From Micromonospora olivasterospora (GTDB lineage: Bacteria > Actinomycetota > Actinomycetes > Mycobacteriales > Micromonosporaceae): a stretch of DNA of 64,000 nt. Under the pieces are notes generated by a model, which saw only the letters and a list, made by a program, of their open reading frames with translations, was not told the origin of the DNA and searched no databases. The stretch covers positions 2,232,001-2,296,000 of the forward strand of contig NZ_VLKE01000001.1 of NCBI RefSeq assembly GCF_007830265.1, read 5' to 3'. The translations under genes and the position numbers were made by a program. Positions 17,600 to 27,281 of the stretch are shown here, one piece after another. How positions within the stretch are numbered: the stretch's first letter is position 1; every line of letters begins with the position of its first letter.

Positions 17600-18911
17600 T
17601 CACCGATTGAACAAGGTTCTGCCCCGCGGCGAGGGCCCGGGCTGGTGGGATCGCGGAACGGTCCTGGTATCGCTGGCGGTGGCGATCGTGCTCGGCGCGA
17701 CCAGCATGTCCGATATCGCGCTGCTCGCTCATCAGGGGCTGGTGTTCGGTGATCCGCCGTCGGAGGCGACCGTCCGGCGGGCCCTGGCCGGGCTCGACGA
17801 GACCGCGCTGAAACGGATCGGGAAAGCGCGGGCGAAGGTCCGCGCCCACGTGTGGGCGCTGCTCGCCCGCCGGCCGCAGGGATTCCCGTGGCTGACCGTC
17901 GCCGGGAAACTCCTTTCCGGGTGGGTGGTCATCGATCTGGACGCCACCCTGATCACCGCCCACTCGCCCAAGCAGGGCGCGGCGGCCACCTTCAAGAAGG
18001 GCTTCGGCTTCCACCCGCTCGGCGCGTGGTGTGCCAACACCGCGGAATGCCTGGCCATGCTGCTGAGGCCCGGCAACAGCGGGTCGAACACGGTCACCGA
18101 CCACATCCGGGTCCTCGGCGACGCGATCGCCCAACTGCCGGTCGCCTACCGGCGCAAGATCCTCATCCGCGTCGACGGCGCCGGCGCCACTCACGAGCTG
18201 CTCGAACACCTCCAGCAGATGAACCGGTTGTGGCGCAGCGTGCGCTTCACCGTCGGCTGGAGCATCACCGCGGCCGACGAGACCGCGATCGAACAACTAC
18301 CCGCCGGCGCCTGGTCTGACAGCCTCACCCAGGACGGCTGCGCCACCGACACCGCGCACGTCGCCGAACTGACCGGCCTCAACCCGCGCCTGCACGCCTG
18401 GACCGGCACACTACGGCTACTCGCACGACGCACGAAACCCTCCGCCCGGCACACCAAGAACCTCACCGACCTGGAGAAACGCACCGGCTGGCGCTACGCC
18501 ATCGTCGCCACCAACATCACCCGCATCGCCGGGATGCCCGGCTCCCACCAGCCGCAATGGCTCGACGCACTGCACCGGGCGCACGCCGGGGTGGAAGACC
18601 GGGTACGCACGAACAAGGCCATGGGCCTGCGTAACCTGCCCTCGAAAGCCTGGACCGTCAACCGCGGATGGGTCCTCACGGCCAACATCGCCGCCGACCT
18701 GACCGCCTGGACCCGGCTACTCGGCCTACACGACCAACCCGACCTCGCCCACGCCGAACCCGACACCCTGCGCTACCGGCTGCTGCACCTACCCGCGAAA
18801 CTGGCCACCCACGCCCGCCGCCGCGTCCTGTCCATCCCCGACACCTGGCCCTGGGCCGAAGCGTTCGCCCTCTGCTGGCAACGCCTCACCCTGCTACCAC
18901 CGGCCACCTGA
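17600..18911 (+). pseudogene. IS1380-family transposase, N-terminally truncated
   Basis: From about 17600 the frame encodes RLNKVLPRGEGPGWWDRG, then VSLAVAIVLGATSMSDIALL, and runs 435 residues to TGA at 18911. Catalytic landmarks include VVIDLDATLITAHS (first Asp), ILIRVDGAGATHELLEHL (second Asp region) and the IS1380 C-terminal TWPWAEAFALCWQRL. Intact members carry some 50-60 more N-terminal residues, so the 5' end has been lost at the junction with the P450 remnant. The right terminal repeat was not located with certainty. Confidence 0.75.
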
Positions 18912-19341
18912 CCACCCGCCCCTGCCTCTACCAGCAGAAAGGCCATTCCCCCGGGACCCGGAGACCCCGCGCGCCCACAGCGCCACGTGGCTGATCAACA
19001 CCCACCACAGACGGACAAAACGGTCAAGCCAAGACGCTCAGGCGGGCAGCAAAGCCCTCTGACGAATCGAGGTCAAGGCTTCCACGTGACGGGGATTTTC
19101 CTAGGGCGCGACAGTCGATACCCGACGGTCCTTTCGATCGACTGGCTGCGCGCGGTCCACAAACAGAACCCCACTCGACCGCTGTCGTCTGGCGCCATCC
19201 CAGGTGAACGATATGCCTCACTTGGACTTTCATGAACCAGGCCACCGGATGGATCCGTTTTCCCGTAGACGGACGCGATAGCGCATCTCAGGCGCAAGTG
19301 ATCCGCGGCAATGTCCCACTTCAAGGCCCCAGGAGGCCCAG
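18912..19341. other. Intergenic region without a supported gene
   Basis: About 430 bp of somewhat lower GC than its surroundings, following the IS1380 remnant. It may include the lost right end of that element and the promoter of the secreted protein at 19342. A short open frame (18987-19235) has no ribosome-binding site, no recognisable domain and irregular codon use. Confidence 0.4.
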
Positions 19342-19770
19342 ATGACAGCTTTGACTCGCACGCGCAAGGCGTGGCGACCAGTCCTGATCGGCGCCCTGGC
19401 CCTGGCAGGGATGGCCACCACCGCGACGCCGGCAAGTGCGGCGACCACCAACCGCACCGGACTCTGCAACAAGTCGACGACCTACTCGTCGACCCTGGAG
19501 TTCCCCTCGTCGCCCATGAGGTCCCCCTCGCGTGGCGCCGCCGCCCAGGGCCTGCCGGCGGGTGAGGGGTTCTCCAGCCCCTTGGTCGCGCCCGGCAAGT
19601 GTTGGAGCATCGAACTGCGCGCCGGCAGCACTCAGACTGTCCAGGTGTATGCCCACAGGAACGGCTCGACCGTCCGCATCGGCTCGTGGACGATCAAGAC
19701 GGGCGCGCACAACGTGTTCCGGACCTACGGCACGATCTGCTCGCCCTCCCTCACGTATCGCACTAGCTGA
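19342..19770 (+). CDS. Small secreted protein
   Basis: A 142-residue protein preceded by AGGAGG. It has a Sec signal peptide: TRTRKAWRP, then a hydrophobic VLIGALALAGMATTA, and cleavage probably after PASA near residue 33. The mature part of about 110 residues is polar and Ser/Thr-rich, with two or three cysteines (LCNKST, GKCWSIEL, TICSPSL) that could form a disulfide, and predicted beta structure (TVQVYAHRNGSTVRIGSW). No family is recognised. A strong hairpin follows. Confidence 0.75.
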   Translation: MTALTRTRKAWRPVLIGALALAGMATTATPASAATTNRTGLCNKSTTYSSTLEFPSSPMRSPSRGAAAQGLPAGEGFSSPLVAPGKCWSIELRAGSTQTVQVYAHRNGSTVRIGSWTIKTGAHNVFRTYGTICSPSLTYRTS

Positions 19771-19782
19771 CGGCCGAAATCG

Positions 19783-19811
19783 CCCCGCGCGCCCTTCGTG
19801 GACGCGCGGGG
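19783..19811. terminator. Bidirectional hairpin between convergent genes
   Basis: CCCCGCGCG (19783-19791) pairs perfectly with CGCGCGGGG (19803-19811) around an 11-nt loop. It lies between the secreted-protein gene and the convergent deacetylase gene. There is no T-run, as is common for terminators in high-GC actinomycetes. Confidence 0.65.
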
Positions 19812-19867
19812 CCGGGGCGAAATCGCGTACTACACCCGACTCGGCCCTGACCGCCATGCGTGCTCGG

Positions 19868-20698
19868 TCAACGCAGTCCGGCGAACAGGTCGTCCTCGGG
19901 CGTCGGCGAATCCGTGGTGTCGCGGACCCGGACAAAGGTCTCCACGCCCATCAGCTCGGTGAATCGTTCCTGACCGAGTTGCAGGAAGAAGATGTTCTCG
20001 GCCTGACTGGCGTGCGCGGCCAACGATTCGAACTTCTGCGCGCCGTAGGCGCTCGTGTCCACCCAGGTGGTGATCTCGTCATCGGGCAGGCCGAGCTGCG
20101 GCATATCCTCCGACGGCCCGTCCGGCTCCGGAAACTCGACGCCAATCTCCTTCATGACGCGGCCGAACTCCTGAAACGCGCTGCGCGGCACGGTGGTCCA
20201 GTACACCTTTGCGGGGATGTCCGTCCGCTCGACGGCGGCCATCGTGATGCGGTGCGCCTGGATGTGGTCCGGATGGCCGTAGAAGCCGTTTTCGTCATAG
20301 GTGACGACGACGTCCGGCCGATAGCGCCGAATCAACTCGGTCAACCGGTCGGCCGCCTCGGCCACCGGCGTGTTCCAGAACGAGCCGGGCGCGTCGTTGG
20401 CCGCCCAACCCATCATCCCGGAGTCGGCATAGCCGAGCGTCTCCAGGTGCGTGACCTTCAGCGCCTCGCAACTGGCCGCCAACTCGGCCCGGCGCATCGC
20501 TGCCACGGCCTCCGGGTCGTGCCCCGGGTCGCCCGGTTTGACCCCGCCGGGCCCATCGCCGCACTGCCCGTCCGTGCAGGTCACGAGCACCGTCGTGATC
20601 CCCTCCGCCGCGTACCGGGCGAGGATGCCGCCAGTGCTGGTCGCCTCGTCGTCGGGGTGCGCGTGCACCGCCATCAAGGTCAGAGATCGCTCAGCCAC
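19868..20698 (-). CDS. PIG-L family deacetylase (MshB/Mca-like)
   Basis: A 276-residue zinc hydrolase of the LmbE/PIG-L family, which removes acyl groups from amino sugars. In actinobacteria the family includes MshB and Mca of mycothiol metabolism. The zinc motif VHAHPDDE is at 11-18, and HPDH at 142-145 gives the third ligand. TCTDGQCGDGP and LGYADSGMMGW are typical of the MshB/Mca branch. The GTG start adds eight residues before an internal ATG that would also leave the zinc motif intact. Which of MshB, Mca or an unlinked paralogue it is cannot be told from sequence alone. Confidence 0.85.
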   Translation of the reverse strand: MAERSLTLMAVHAHPDDEATSTGGILARYAAEGITTVLVTCTDGQCGDGPGGVKPGDPGHDPEAVAAMRRAELAASCEALKVTHLETLGYADSGMMGWAANDAPGSFWNTPVAEAADRLTELIRRYRPDVVVTYDENGFYGHPDHIQAHRITMAAVERTDIPAKVYWTTVPRSAFQEFGRVMKEIGVEFPEPDGPSEDMPQLGLPDDEITTWVDTSAYGAQKFESLAAHASQAENIFFLQLGQERFTELMGVETFVRVRDTTDSPTPEDDLFAGLR

Positions 20699-20771
20699 CC
20701 CACCACCATACGATGGACGTCCGACGCACTAGCATTGCCGCGGTCCGCGACGGCGGCTGAATCGAGGCGAG

Positions 20772-21485
20772 ATGCGTTGGCTCCGGCAGTTGCTGGGTAG
20801 CAGGCGAGTCCAGCTCGATCCGGGGCGGCAGCAGGCACTGCTGCGGGACGTCCGGCACGGGTACGGCACCCACTCGCAGGTCCGGTTTCCGGAACAGGTC
20901 GAAGCGATCACTCGGATCTTGAACGACGACGACGGCCTGGTGGTGGCGGCCCGGATCGTGAGCGAAGCAGCCGACGAGGCCCACGCGGACCTACAGGCCC
21001 AAGCCCAGGACGTACACCGACGGACGGGCCGGCGGCTCCTGGTGCACCGCCGTAACTACCGGCCGCTGTGGAAGGAGGCCGGACCGGCGCTGCGGTGGCC
21101 CCTGTTCGCGCTGCCGTGCGGCTTCCACCCGTACGCGCAGGTGGCCGCCGCCGTCGTGGTGGTCGGCAACCGGGCGCGCCGGCTCGGCCAGGTGACCGAC
21201 CCGAACCTGCTCCTGACCCGCGTGTTCGAGGTGCTCGACGTCACCACCGTCGGCTTGGAGTACGGTCAGATACGGGTGGACACCGATGCCGCGGCCCTGG
21301 CCGAGCGACTCATCTCGACCGCCGGGCAGGTTCTCGTGGCCATCGACGACCCGCCCCGGCTGCCGCCCCCGGTCCGCGAGGTGATGCGCCGCAACAACAC
21401 CCTCGATGTCCACGACCCAACCGGTCCCCGAGTGGTCGGCAAGATCAATCTGGGCGCGAGGATGCGGGAGACTCTCCTGGTCTGA
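20772..21485 (+). CDS. Hypothetical protein
   Basis: A 237-residue protein without signal peptide; a short hydrophobic stretch near 120-135 (FHPYAQVAAAVVVVGNRA) is too weak for a certain membrane segment. It has an Arg-rich start (MRWLRQLLGSRRVQL), a helical middle with EAADEAHADLQAQAQDVHRR and a C-terminal DPPRLPPPVREVMRR segment. I do not recognise a family. It is divergent from the deacetylase gene and could share its promoter region. Codon use is typical of the window. Confidence 0.7.
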   Translation: MRWLRQLLGSRRVQLDPGRQQALLRDVRHGYGTHSQVRFPEQVEAITRILNDDDGLVVAARIVSEAADEAHADLQAQAQDVHRRTGRRLLVHRRNYRPLWKEAGPALRWPLFALPCGFHPYAQVAAAVVVVGNRARRLGQVTDPNLLLTRVFEVLDVTTVGLEYGQIRVDTDAAALAERLISTAGQVLVAIDDPPRLPPPVREVMRRNNTLDVHDPTGPRVVGKINLGARMRETLLV

Positions 21486-21660
21486 AACGCCGCGGCGGGA
21501 CTCACCGGGGCGGGAGCCCGCCAACACGATCCCGTAGCGCAAGAGAGCTACCGGCGGCATCCTGCTCGGGCCCGGAGACATCGACGGTCACCGGTGTGGG
21601 CCCTCTCCTGCGGCTGTACATCACAGAAGGCGCCGGTGAGCCGCGGTCGTACGGGCGACC

Positions 21661-22887
21661 ATGAACGGTATGGGGGATCGGGAAGGCGGTGGACAGGGTC
21701 AGGACCTGTTGCAACGTCGCGAGGACGTGCGGCAGGCAAACTTCCTGGAACTGTTCGTCGATCTGGTGCTGGTGTTCGCCCTGGCCGGGGTGGTAGCCCG
21801 GGTCGCGCGGGACATCGTCAGTCAAGACGTTGTCATCCGGTGGCGGTCAATGGCCTACCTACTGGTGCTGTCGCTGCCGCTGATCTGGGTGTGGACCACG
21901 ACCGCGCAGGTCACCAGCTGGTTCGACCCCCGCCGTCCCAAGATCCAGTGGATCGTCCTGGCCAGCGCCTTCGGGATGCTGGTCATGGCGTCATCAGTGC
22001 CGCACGCGTTCGTCGGCCGCGGGTGGGCGTTCGTCCTGCCGTACGTGATCCTGCAGTGCGTTCGGCCGCTCGTCCTGATGCCCGCGCTACGCGGACACCC
22101 CCTGCGGCAGCTCTACCTCCGGTCGGTGCTGTGGTTCGCGGCCTCGGCGGTGATCTGGTTCGCCGGCGTCACCGTCAGCGGCGGCGCCCGGGCCGCCGTG
22201 TGGGGAACCGCCGTGGCCGTGGACATCATCGCCGCACAGCTGCGCTGGCCGGTACCAGGGATGGCCCGACCGCGGGTCAGCGCGTGGGCCATGGAAAGCA
22301 CCCATCATCTCCCCGAGCGCTACCAGCAATTCCTGATGATCGCCCTCGGGGAGACCGTGCTCGCCGTCGGCATCAGTTTTGCCGGGCAACGAGACACTCC
22401 GCTGGCCTTCACGGTACTGGTGGTGGCGTACCTGTCGATCGTGCTGATGTGGCGCATCTACTTCTACCGCTCCGGCCAGGTCCTCGCCGAAGCCGTCGCC
22501 GCCGCGGAAGACAAGTACGGCGCCGGCCGCGCCACCGGCACCGCCCACATCCTCATGGTGCTCGGCATCCTCGCCACCGCCGTCGGATTCGATATCATAT
22601 TGACACATCCGGGCGGCTCGCCCGAGCCGCTGTGGCTCGTTGCGAGCCTCGGTGGCCCGGCACTGTTCCTCTACGGCCGCATCCGCCTGGAGCGCGTCGT
22701 GTTCAACCGGCTCTCCCTCCGCCGCGTCATCGCCATCGCCACCCTCGCGGTCACCGCCATCCCCCTGTACTTCGTCCCGCCGCTGGCCGCCGCGATCGTG
22801 GCCGCGCTCGTACTACTCGCCGTCGCCCTCGCCGACGCCCGCCATGCCGCCGGCCGTCCCCCCGAGGCCCCCTCCCCGGCGCACTAG
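21661..22887 (+). CDS. Low temperature requirement A (LtrA) family membrane protein
   Basis: A 408-residue protein with about 11 hydrophobic segments. The family start is present: RQANFLELFVDLVLVFALAG, with the conserved ELFFDL-like motif and nearby Arg. A second landmark is HHLPERYQQFLMIALGETVL at about 215-235, characteristic of LtrA (ER...ILGE). Two ATGs nine bases apart (21661 and 21670) can serve as start. The role of the family is poorly defined. Its stop lies only 4 bp from the convergent vWA-protein stop. Confidence 0.88.
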   Translation: MNGMGDREGGGQGQDLLQRREDVRQANFLELFVDLVLVFALAGVVARVARDIVSQDVVIRWRSMAYLLVLSLPLIWVWTTTAQVTSWFDPRRPKIQWIVLASAFGMLVMASSVPHAFVGRGWAFVLPYVILQCVRPLVLMPALRGHPLRQLYLRSVLWFAASAVIWFAGVTVSGGARAAVWGTAVAVDIIAAQLRWPVPGMARPRVSAWAMESTHHLPERYQQFLMIALGETVLAVGISFAGQRDTPLAFTVLVVAYLSIVLMWRIYFYRSGQVLAEAVAAAEDKYGAGRATGTAHILMVLGILATAVGFDIILTHPGGSPEPLWLVASLGGPALFLYGRIRLERVVFNRLSLRRVIAIATLAVTAIPLYFVPPLAAAIVAALVLLAVALADARHAAGRPPEAPSPAH

Positions 22888-22891
22888 CCAA

Positions 22892-24652
22892 CTAGAAACT
22901 ACTGACCAGCTTGACGAATGCGTCGTCGATCTTCGCCGGGTCGCGGGCGTCGAACGCCTTGCCCGCAGACGTCTTGGCGATCCGGTCCAGCGTCCCGAAA
23001 TCGGACTGCTCATCGAAGGCGATGCAGAAAATCTTGACCGGTCGTTCCGGATCCAACGTGACGTCCTTGAGCAACTGGGCGAGATTGTTGTCCTTGTTGT
23101 ACTCGTTCTTGCCGTCGGTCAGCACGACCACCGCGTTGATCCGGGACTGGTCGTAGTGGTCGAGCATGTGACGGTGTGCCGCCCGTACGGTGGCGTACAG
23201 AGCGGTGCCGCCCTCGACATGGAGATTGTTGATCTCATTGGTGAGCGCCTCCTGGTCGAACGCCGACAGCCGGACCTCCTCGCTGTACGGCGACTTCGGC
23301 CGCTGTTTCGTCTCGGACGAAAACGACCAGAGCGCGACCTGGTCCTCGGAGTTCAAGAGGCCAAAGCCCTTGGCGGCGGCCCTGGTCGCCACCTGGAACC
23401 TGGTCCGGTCACCGATCTTTGCGTTCATCGAACCGGACGTGTCGACGGCCACGAGGATGTTCGCCTTCTTGCGCAGCGTGCCCCAGCCCGCGAGGATCGC
23501 CTTGACCACGGTGGGATCCGGCGGGTCGAAGTAGGTGAGATCTTGGGCCCCGCGCCCGCCGACGGAGGCGACCAGCGGGCCGGACGCGTTCCGCTCGTGA
23601 TCGCGGAACCCGAGCCGGCCGAAGCTCCGCTGCTGCGGCGACTCCTGGAGGAACGCCAGGAAGTCGGCAGCGGCGGCACGTTGCTCCGGGCTGGCCGAGG
23701 GGAGGACCACGTACGGGTGGTCGAGGTTGAACGTGCCCTCCTTCGGATACACCGCGACCAGCGGGACCCTCGGCTTCTCGCCCCGGGTCGGGCTCAGTTC
23801 CCCCTCGTTGTACTGGTAGACCAACTCCTCCTGCGTCACCACCGCGCTCATGTCGGTCTGGGCCGCCGTGCCGGCGCCGAGCAGGTCCGCCTCGGCGCGG
23901 TCCTTCAGCAGATCCACGATGTCGTCGCTGTAGTGGGACACATTGGCCTCGATGCGGCGGACGAACTGGGTCACCGCCGGATTCGCGAGGTCGCTCTCGG
24001 TAAGGTCGCTGGCCCGGTTGATGGCGGCGTAGTACGTCGCGATCGTGGCCGCCAGCCCAGAGGTGGACAGGTACGGGTTGACCTTGCCGAAGGTGAACCG
24101 CCCCCACTCGGGGCGACCGAAGGTGGCCCAGCCCGTGCGCCCGGACAAGCCCAGGATCTCACCCCAGCCGAGTGGGCCCTGCTGTTGGAGCAGCTTTCCC
24201 TTCGGTTGCGGCATGGCGATGACCAGCGGGCTGTTCGCGATCGACGGGTACCGGCCGGGGGTCTGCGCTGGGCGCCCGGCGGCCTCGTCCAGCAACTTCA
24301 GCTGCCCGGTCCACAGGGTCGACGTCGGCATCCACACCTGCGGCCGTGGCAGGTTGGGCTGCTTGACTGCCCAGTCGCCGGCCAGCGCGTCCATCGTCGC
24401 ACCAGAGGTGAGGCCATGTACGGTCACCACGGCGCACCGGTCGCCGACCCGCCGATCGCTCTTGTTGTAGCGTTCTGCCAGCTCGCCGAGCAGCACGTCC
24501 TTCTCGGTCGACGAGCTGACCTCCAGCGGCGTGCACCCGACATCGGCCGCCGGCTGGACGATCAGGTAGGCCGCCGTGACGACCGCGACTCCGGCCACGA
24601 TGGCCGCGGTGTACGGCAACCACGGCCGGGCAGTCGGTCGACCTGAAACCAT
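22892..24652 (-). CDS. Membrane-anchored solute-binding/von Willebrand A domain protein
   Basis: A 586-residue protein with one N-terminal membrane segment (about 13-33) and an extracellular remainder. Residues about 40-370 resemble a periplasmic solute-binding fold (VWMPTSTLWTGQLKLLD, IANSPLVIAMPQP, YPKEGTFNLDHPYVVLPSA). Residues 398-586 are a vWA domain with the metal-dependent adhesion site DTSGS at 404-408, plus GGTALY and VVLTDG. The kinase gene lies 93 bp upstream in the same direction, so the pair is probably co-transcribed. The combination suggests an extracytoplasmic ligand sensor or assembly factor; this is inference. Confidence 0.85.
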   Translation of the reverse strand: MVSGRPTARPWLPYTAAIVAGVAVVTAAYLIVQPAADVGCTPLEVSSSTEKDVLLGELAERYNKSDRRVGDRCAVVTVHGLTSGATMDALAGDWAVKQPNLPRPQVWMPTSTLWTGQLKLLDEAAGRPAQTPGRYPSIANSPLVIAMPQPKGKLLQQQGPLGWGEILGLSGRTGWATFGRPEWGRFTFGKVNPYLSTSGLAATIATYYAAINRASDLTESDLANPAVTQFVRRIEANVSHYSDDIVDLLKDRAEADLLGAGTAAQTDMSAVVTQEELVYQYNEGELSPTRGEKPRVPLVAVYPKEGTFNLDHPYVVLPSASPEQRAAAADFLAFLQESPQQRSFGRLGFRDHERNASGPLVASVGGRGAQDLTYFDPPDPTVVKAILAGWGTLRKKANILVAVDTSGSMNAKIGDRTRFQVATRAAAKGFGLLNSEDQVALWSFSSETKQRPKSPYSEEVRLSAFDQEALTNEINNLHVEGGTALYATVRAAHRHMLDHYDQSRINAVVVLTDGKNEYNKDNNLAQLLKDVTLDPERPVKIFCIAFDEQSDFGTLDRIAKTSAGKAFDARDPAKIDDAFVKLVSSF

Positions 24653-24745
24653 GTGGTCCCTCCAGGGTGTCGGCTGACGGCGTCGACTTCAGCCGCCAGC
24701 CCGGCCGAGCCGCGGGGTGCGGACCGACCGGATCGTGTTCGTGGG

Positions 24746-26038
24746 TCAGGGCCCCTCGCGGAGCACGGTCGTGGCCTGGTCGACTGTCGACGCCTCCGGG
24801 GGATCCGGCTCGGTGCTTGGAGCCAACGCGGCGCCGACCAGCAGGCGGACGACGTACACCACGACGAAGGTCACCGCGCCGGTGAGTGCCGCGGCGTCGA
24901 CCGCCGTCGACGCGACGTAGCCGGACGCCATGCCGACCGCACCGAGGAAGATCGCGATCGAGATCCCCCACGGGTCGCCGGACTCCCGACGGAGCCGAGC
25001 CGGCCAGGGGCCCCGCCGTACCGGGGCGATGGGCTCGCTGTCCTCGCGCCGCGTCGGGGCGTCGGCCACGCGCGTGACCGGCGGGTGCTGGGGGATGTCG
25101 GGCAGGCTTGGCCTGGCCGCATGGCCCAGGGGCGGGGATCCGGGCGCCGGGTACGACGGCGCCGGTGCGGTGGCGGCTTCGTTGCCCTGCTTGAGGACGG
25201 TCTCCAGCAGCAGGTCCGTCGAGGGCCGCGCGGTGTGCCCGAGCAGCCGCAGCAGGACCTGTTCGGCGTTCGGCCGGGCATCCTGGTCCTTCTCCAGACA
25301 CTGCCGGATCAGGTCGTCCAGCGCGTCGGAGAGGCCATGCAGGTCCGGTGGCTCGTGCAGGACGCGGTTCATCACCGCGACGATCGAATCGTTGCCGAAC
25401 GGTGGCCGGCCCGCTGCGGCGAAGGCGATGGTCGCCGCCCAGGCGAACACGTCACAGGCCGGACCCACCCGGTGGTTGTGGAACCGCTCCGGTGCCATGT
25501 ACGGCGCGGTTCCCATGACCTGCCTGGTCATCGTCTCGGTGACGTCGAGTGCGCGCGCGATGCCGAAGTCGATCACGCGTGGGCCGTCCCGCCCGAGAAT
25601 GACGTTGTCCGGTTTCAGGTCGCGATGGACCACGTCGGACTGGTGGATCGCGGTCAACGCGGTGGCGGTGCCAACGGCCAGTCGGTGCAACGCGTTCCCG
25701 GAGATCGGGCCCCGCTCACGGACGTGCCGCTGCAGGGTCGGGCCCTCGATGAACTCGCTGACCACGTACGGTGGGTCCGCGTCGACATCGGCGAACAGGA
25801 TCTGAGCCGTACAGAAGGGGGCGACCCGTCGCGCGGCGGCGATCTCCTTCGCGAACTGAGACTTGATCCGGGGGCTCTGGCGCAGGTCAACATTGATCAT
25901 TTTGACCGCCACCCGGTTACCGTTCCCGTCCATGCCCAGGTAGACGGTGCCCTGGCCGCCCGCCCCCAGCCGCCCGATCAACTGGTACGGCCCCGCCGTG
26001 CGTGGATCATGCGAACTCAGCGGCGTGGTACCCGGCAT
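24746..26038 (-). CDS. Hanks-type Ser/Thr protein kinase, membrane protein
   Basis: A 430-residue protein kinase. Glycine loop GAGGQG at 25-30, ATP-binding Lys46, catalytic HRDLKPDN at 138-145, metal-binding DFG at 157-159 and activation-segment MGTAPYMAPE are all intact. A Pro-rich juxtamembrane region (about 285-345) leads to two close hydrophobic segments (about 352-405) and a short tail. There is no PASTA domain. It probably phosphorylates cytoplasmic targets. The downstream vWA/solute-binding gene may provide the outside sensing part that this kinase lacks. Confidence 0.92.
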   Translation of the reverse strand: MPGTTPLSSHDPRTAGPYQLIGRLGAGGQGTVYLGMDGNGNRVAVKMINVDLRQSPRIKSQFAKEIAAARRVAPFCTAQILFADVDADPPYVVSEFIEGPTLQRHVRERGPISGNALHRLAVGTATALTAIHQSDVVHRDLKPDNVILGRDGPRVIDFGIARALDVTETMTRQVMGTAPYMAPERFHNHRVGPACDVFAWAATIAFAAAGRPPFGNDSIVAVMNRVLHEPPDLHGLSDALDDLIRQCLEKDQDARPNAEQVLLRLLGHTARPSTDLLLETVLKQGNEAATAPAPSYPAPGSPPLGHAARPSLPDIPQHPPVTRVADAPTRREDSEPIAPVRRGPWPARLRRESGDPWGISIAIFLGAVGMASGYVASTAVDAAALTGAVTFVVVYVVRLLVGAALAPSTEPDPPEASTVDQATTVLREGP

Positions 26039-26219
26039 CGCTGCCCCCTGTCAGCCCGGCCATTGTGACTCCATCGAAACCGTTGACGAGCCGCGCCGAT
26101 GCGACGGACGACACGGGTATGGTGTCACGCCTCCGCCAGCACGAAAACCCGCCTCACCTCCCGCCGGTCGAGTAGCGGTTCCGGTCGAGTAGGACTGCCC
26201 GGTTCCCGGGCCCGAGCCC

Positions 26220-26249
26220 TGGGCCGTCGAGCGCCAACTCGACGGCCCA
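26220..26249. terminator. Perfect 12-bp hairpin before the peptidase remnant
   Basis: TGGGCCGTCGAG pairs perfectly with CTCGACGGCCCA around a 6-nt loop (CGCCAA). It lies about 75 bp before the start at 26324 and is followed by a purine run rather than Ts. It may terminate plus-strand readthrough or act as a leader structure. Confidence 0.5.
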
Positions 26250-26323
26250 GGAAGAAGAAGCATCACCCTCGCCCACCGGGCGAGTCTCAGCGCAACGCTC
26301 CTTCAGTGAAGGGACAGCATTTC

Positions 26324-27007
26324 ATGCTGTGGAAAGGCAACCCGCCCCGACGACGGGTGCCGGCCCGGCCCGGCACCTGGGGGACGGCGCTCGCGACGGT
26401 CGGCATTGTGGTGGTCGGCATGGTGACGGCTGACACGACCCCCTCCGCCGCGAGCGCGACGACAGCCCAGACGCCAGCCATCGACTGGCGGCCGTGCGCC
26501 CAGGACGCCGACGCCCAGTGCGGCACCCTGTCGGTGCCGATCGACTGGGACCACCCGAAGGGACCAAGGTTCGACCTGGCGCTGGCCCGCCGTCCTGCGA
26601 AGGAGCCAGCCGCCCGGGTGGGAACCCTCGTCTTCGGCCCCGGCGGGCCCGGAGACTCCGGCGTGAGCCGCGTGGTGAACGGCATCAGCCGATTCAGTCC
26701 CGAGATCCAGCGCCGGTTCGACATTGTCAGCTTCGACCCACGCGGAGTCGGCGCCAGCAGCCCGGTCCGCTGCTCTACTGATCTGCTCAACCAGCGACCC
26801 GCCACCGGGTACAACTGGGCCACGAACGTAGCCCGACAACTCGGCCGACGCGGAGTGCTTCTCACCTACCTGGGCGCCGGCCACGGCATCTACAACGCCA
26901 CGGAGTGCACGAGGGGGACGCTCGACCGTTACCTGATCGACCTGGCCGTGCCCGCCCCGGGCACCAACTGCCCAGCCGCCGAGCCCGTGCCGACCACCGC
27001 CGGATAG
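26324..27007 (+). pseudogene. Secreted tripeptidyl aminopeptidase-like alpha/beta hydrolase, internally deleted
   Basis: A 227-codon frame with a signal-peptide-like start (GTWGTALATVGIVVVGMVTA) and the family N-terminus IDWRPCAQDADAQCGTLSVP, then VGTLVFGPGGPGDSGV and FDIVSFDPRGVGASSPVRC. It then jumps to the family C-terminus: LLTYLGAGHGIYNATEC, the block carrying the catalytic His. Normal members have about 500 residues. The middle with the nucleophile Ser (GxSxG) and the catalytic Asp is gone, without a frameshift. The product would be inactive as a peptidase. Confidence 0.75.
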
Positions 27008-27281
27008 TCGAGGGATGACGGATCTGGTCGGGGCTTGAACCACAGACCTCGCCGCATTTCGATCTTCGACCCGCGCCGACCGCGTCGCGCCAGCTCAGGC
27101 GCCAGCCCCGACCTTGACACGGGCCCTATAAAGCGATGGCTGGGCCTGGCTCGCCGGGGCGCGGGACCGCCACCCTGTGATCGCGCGCACCGCTCAATCT
27201 GGTGCGCACTTGATGCAGGTTTCGGTCATTATGCCCAGAATCGGCCTTTACGATGAGGTCTCTTCATGGAGGTGAAGGACC

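Noticed and set aside
18987..19235. 82-codon frame after the IS1380 remnant
   Set aside because: No ribosome-binding site, no recognisable domain, and composition unlike neighbouring genes.
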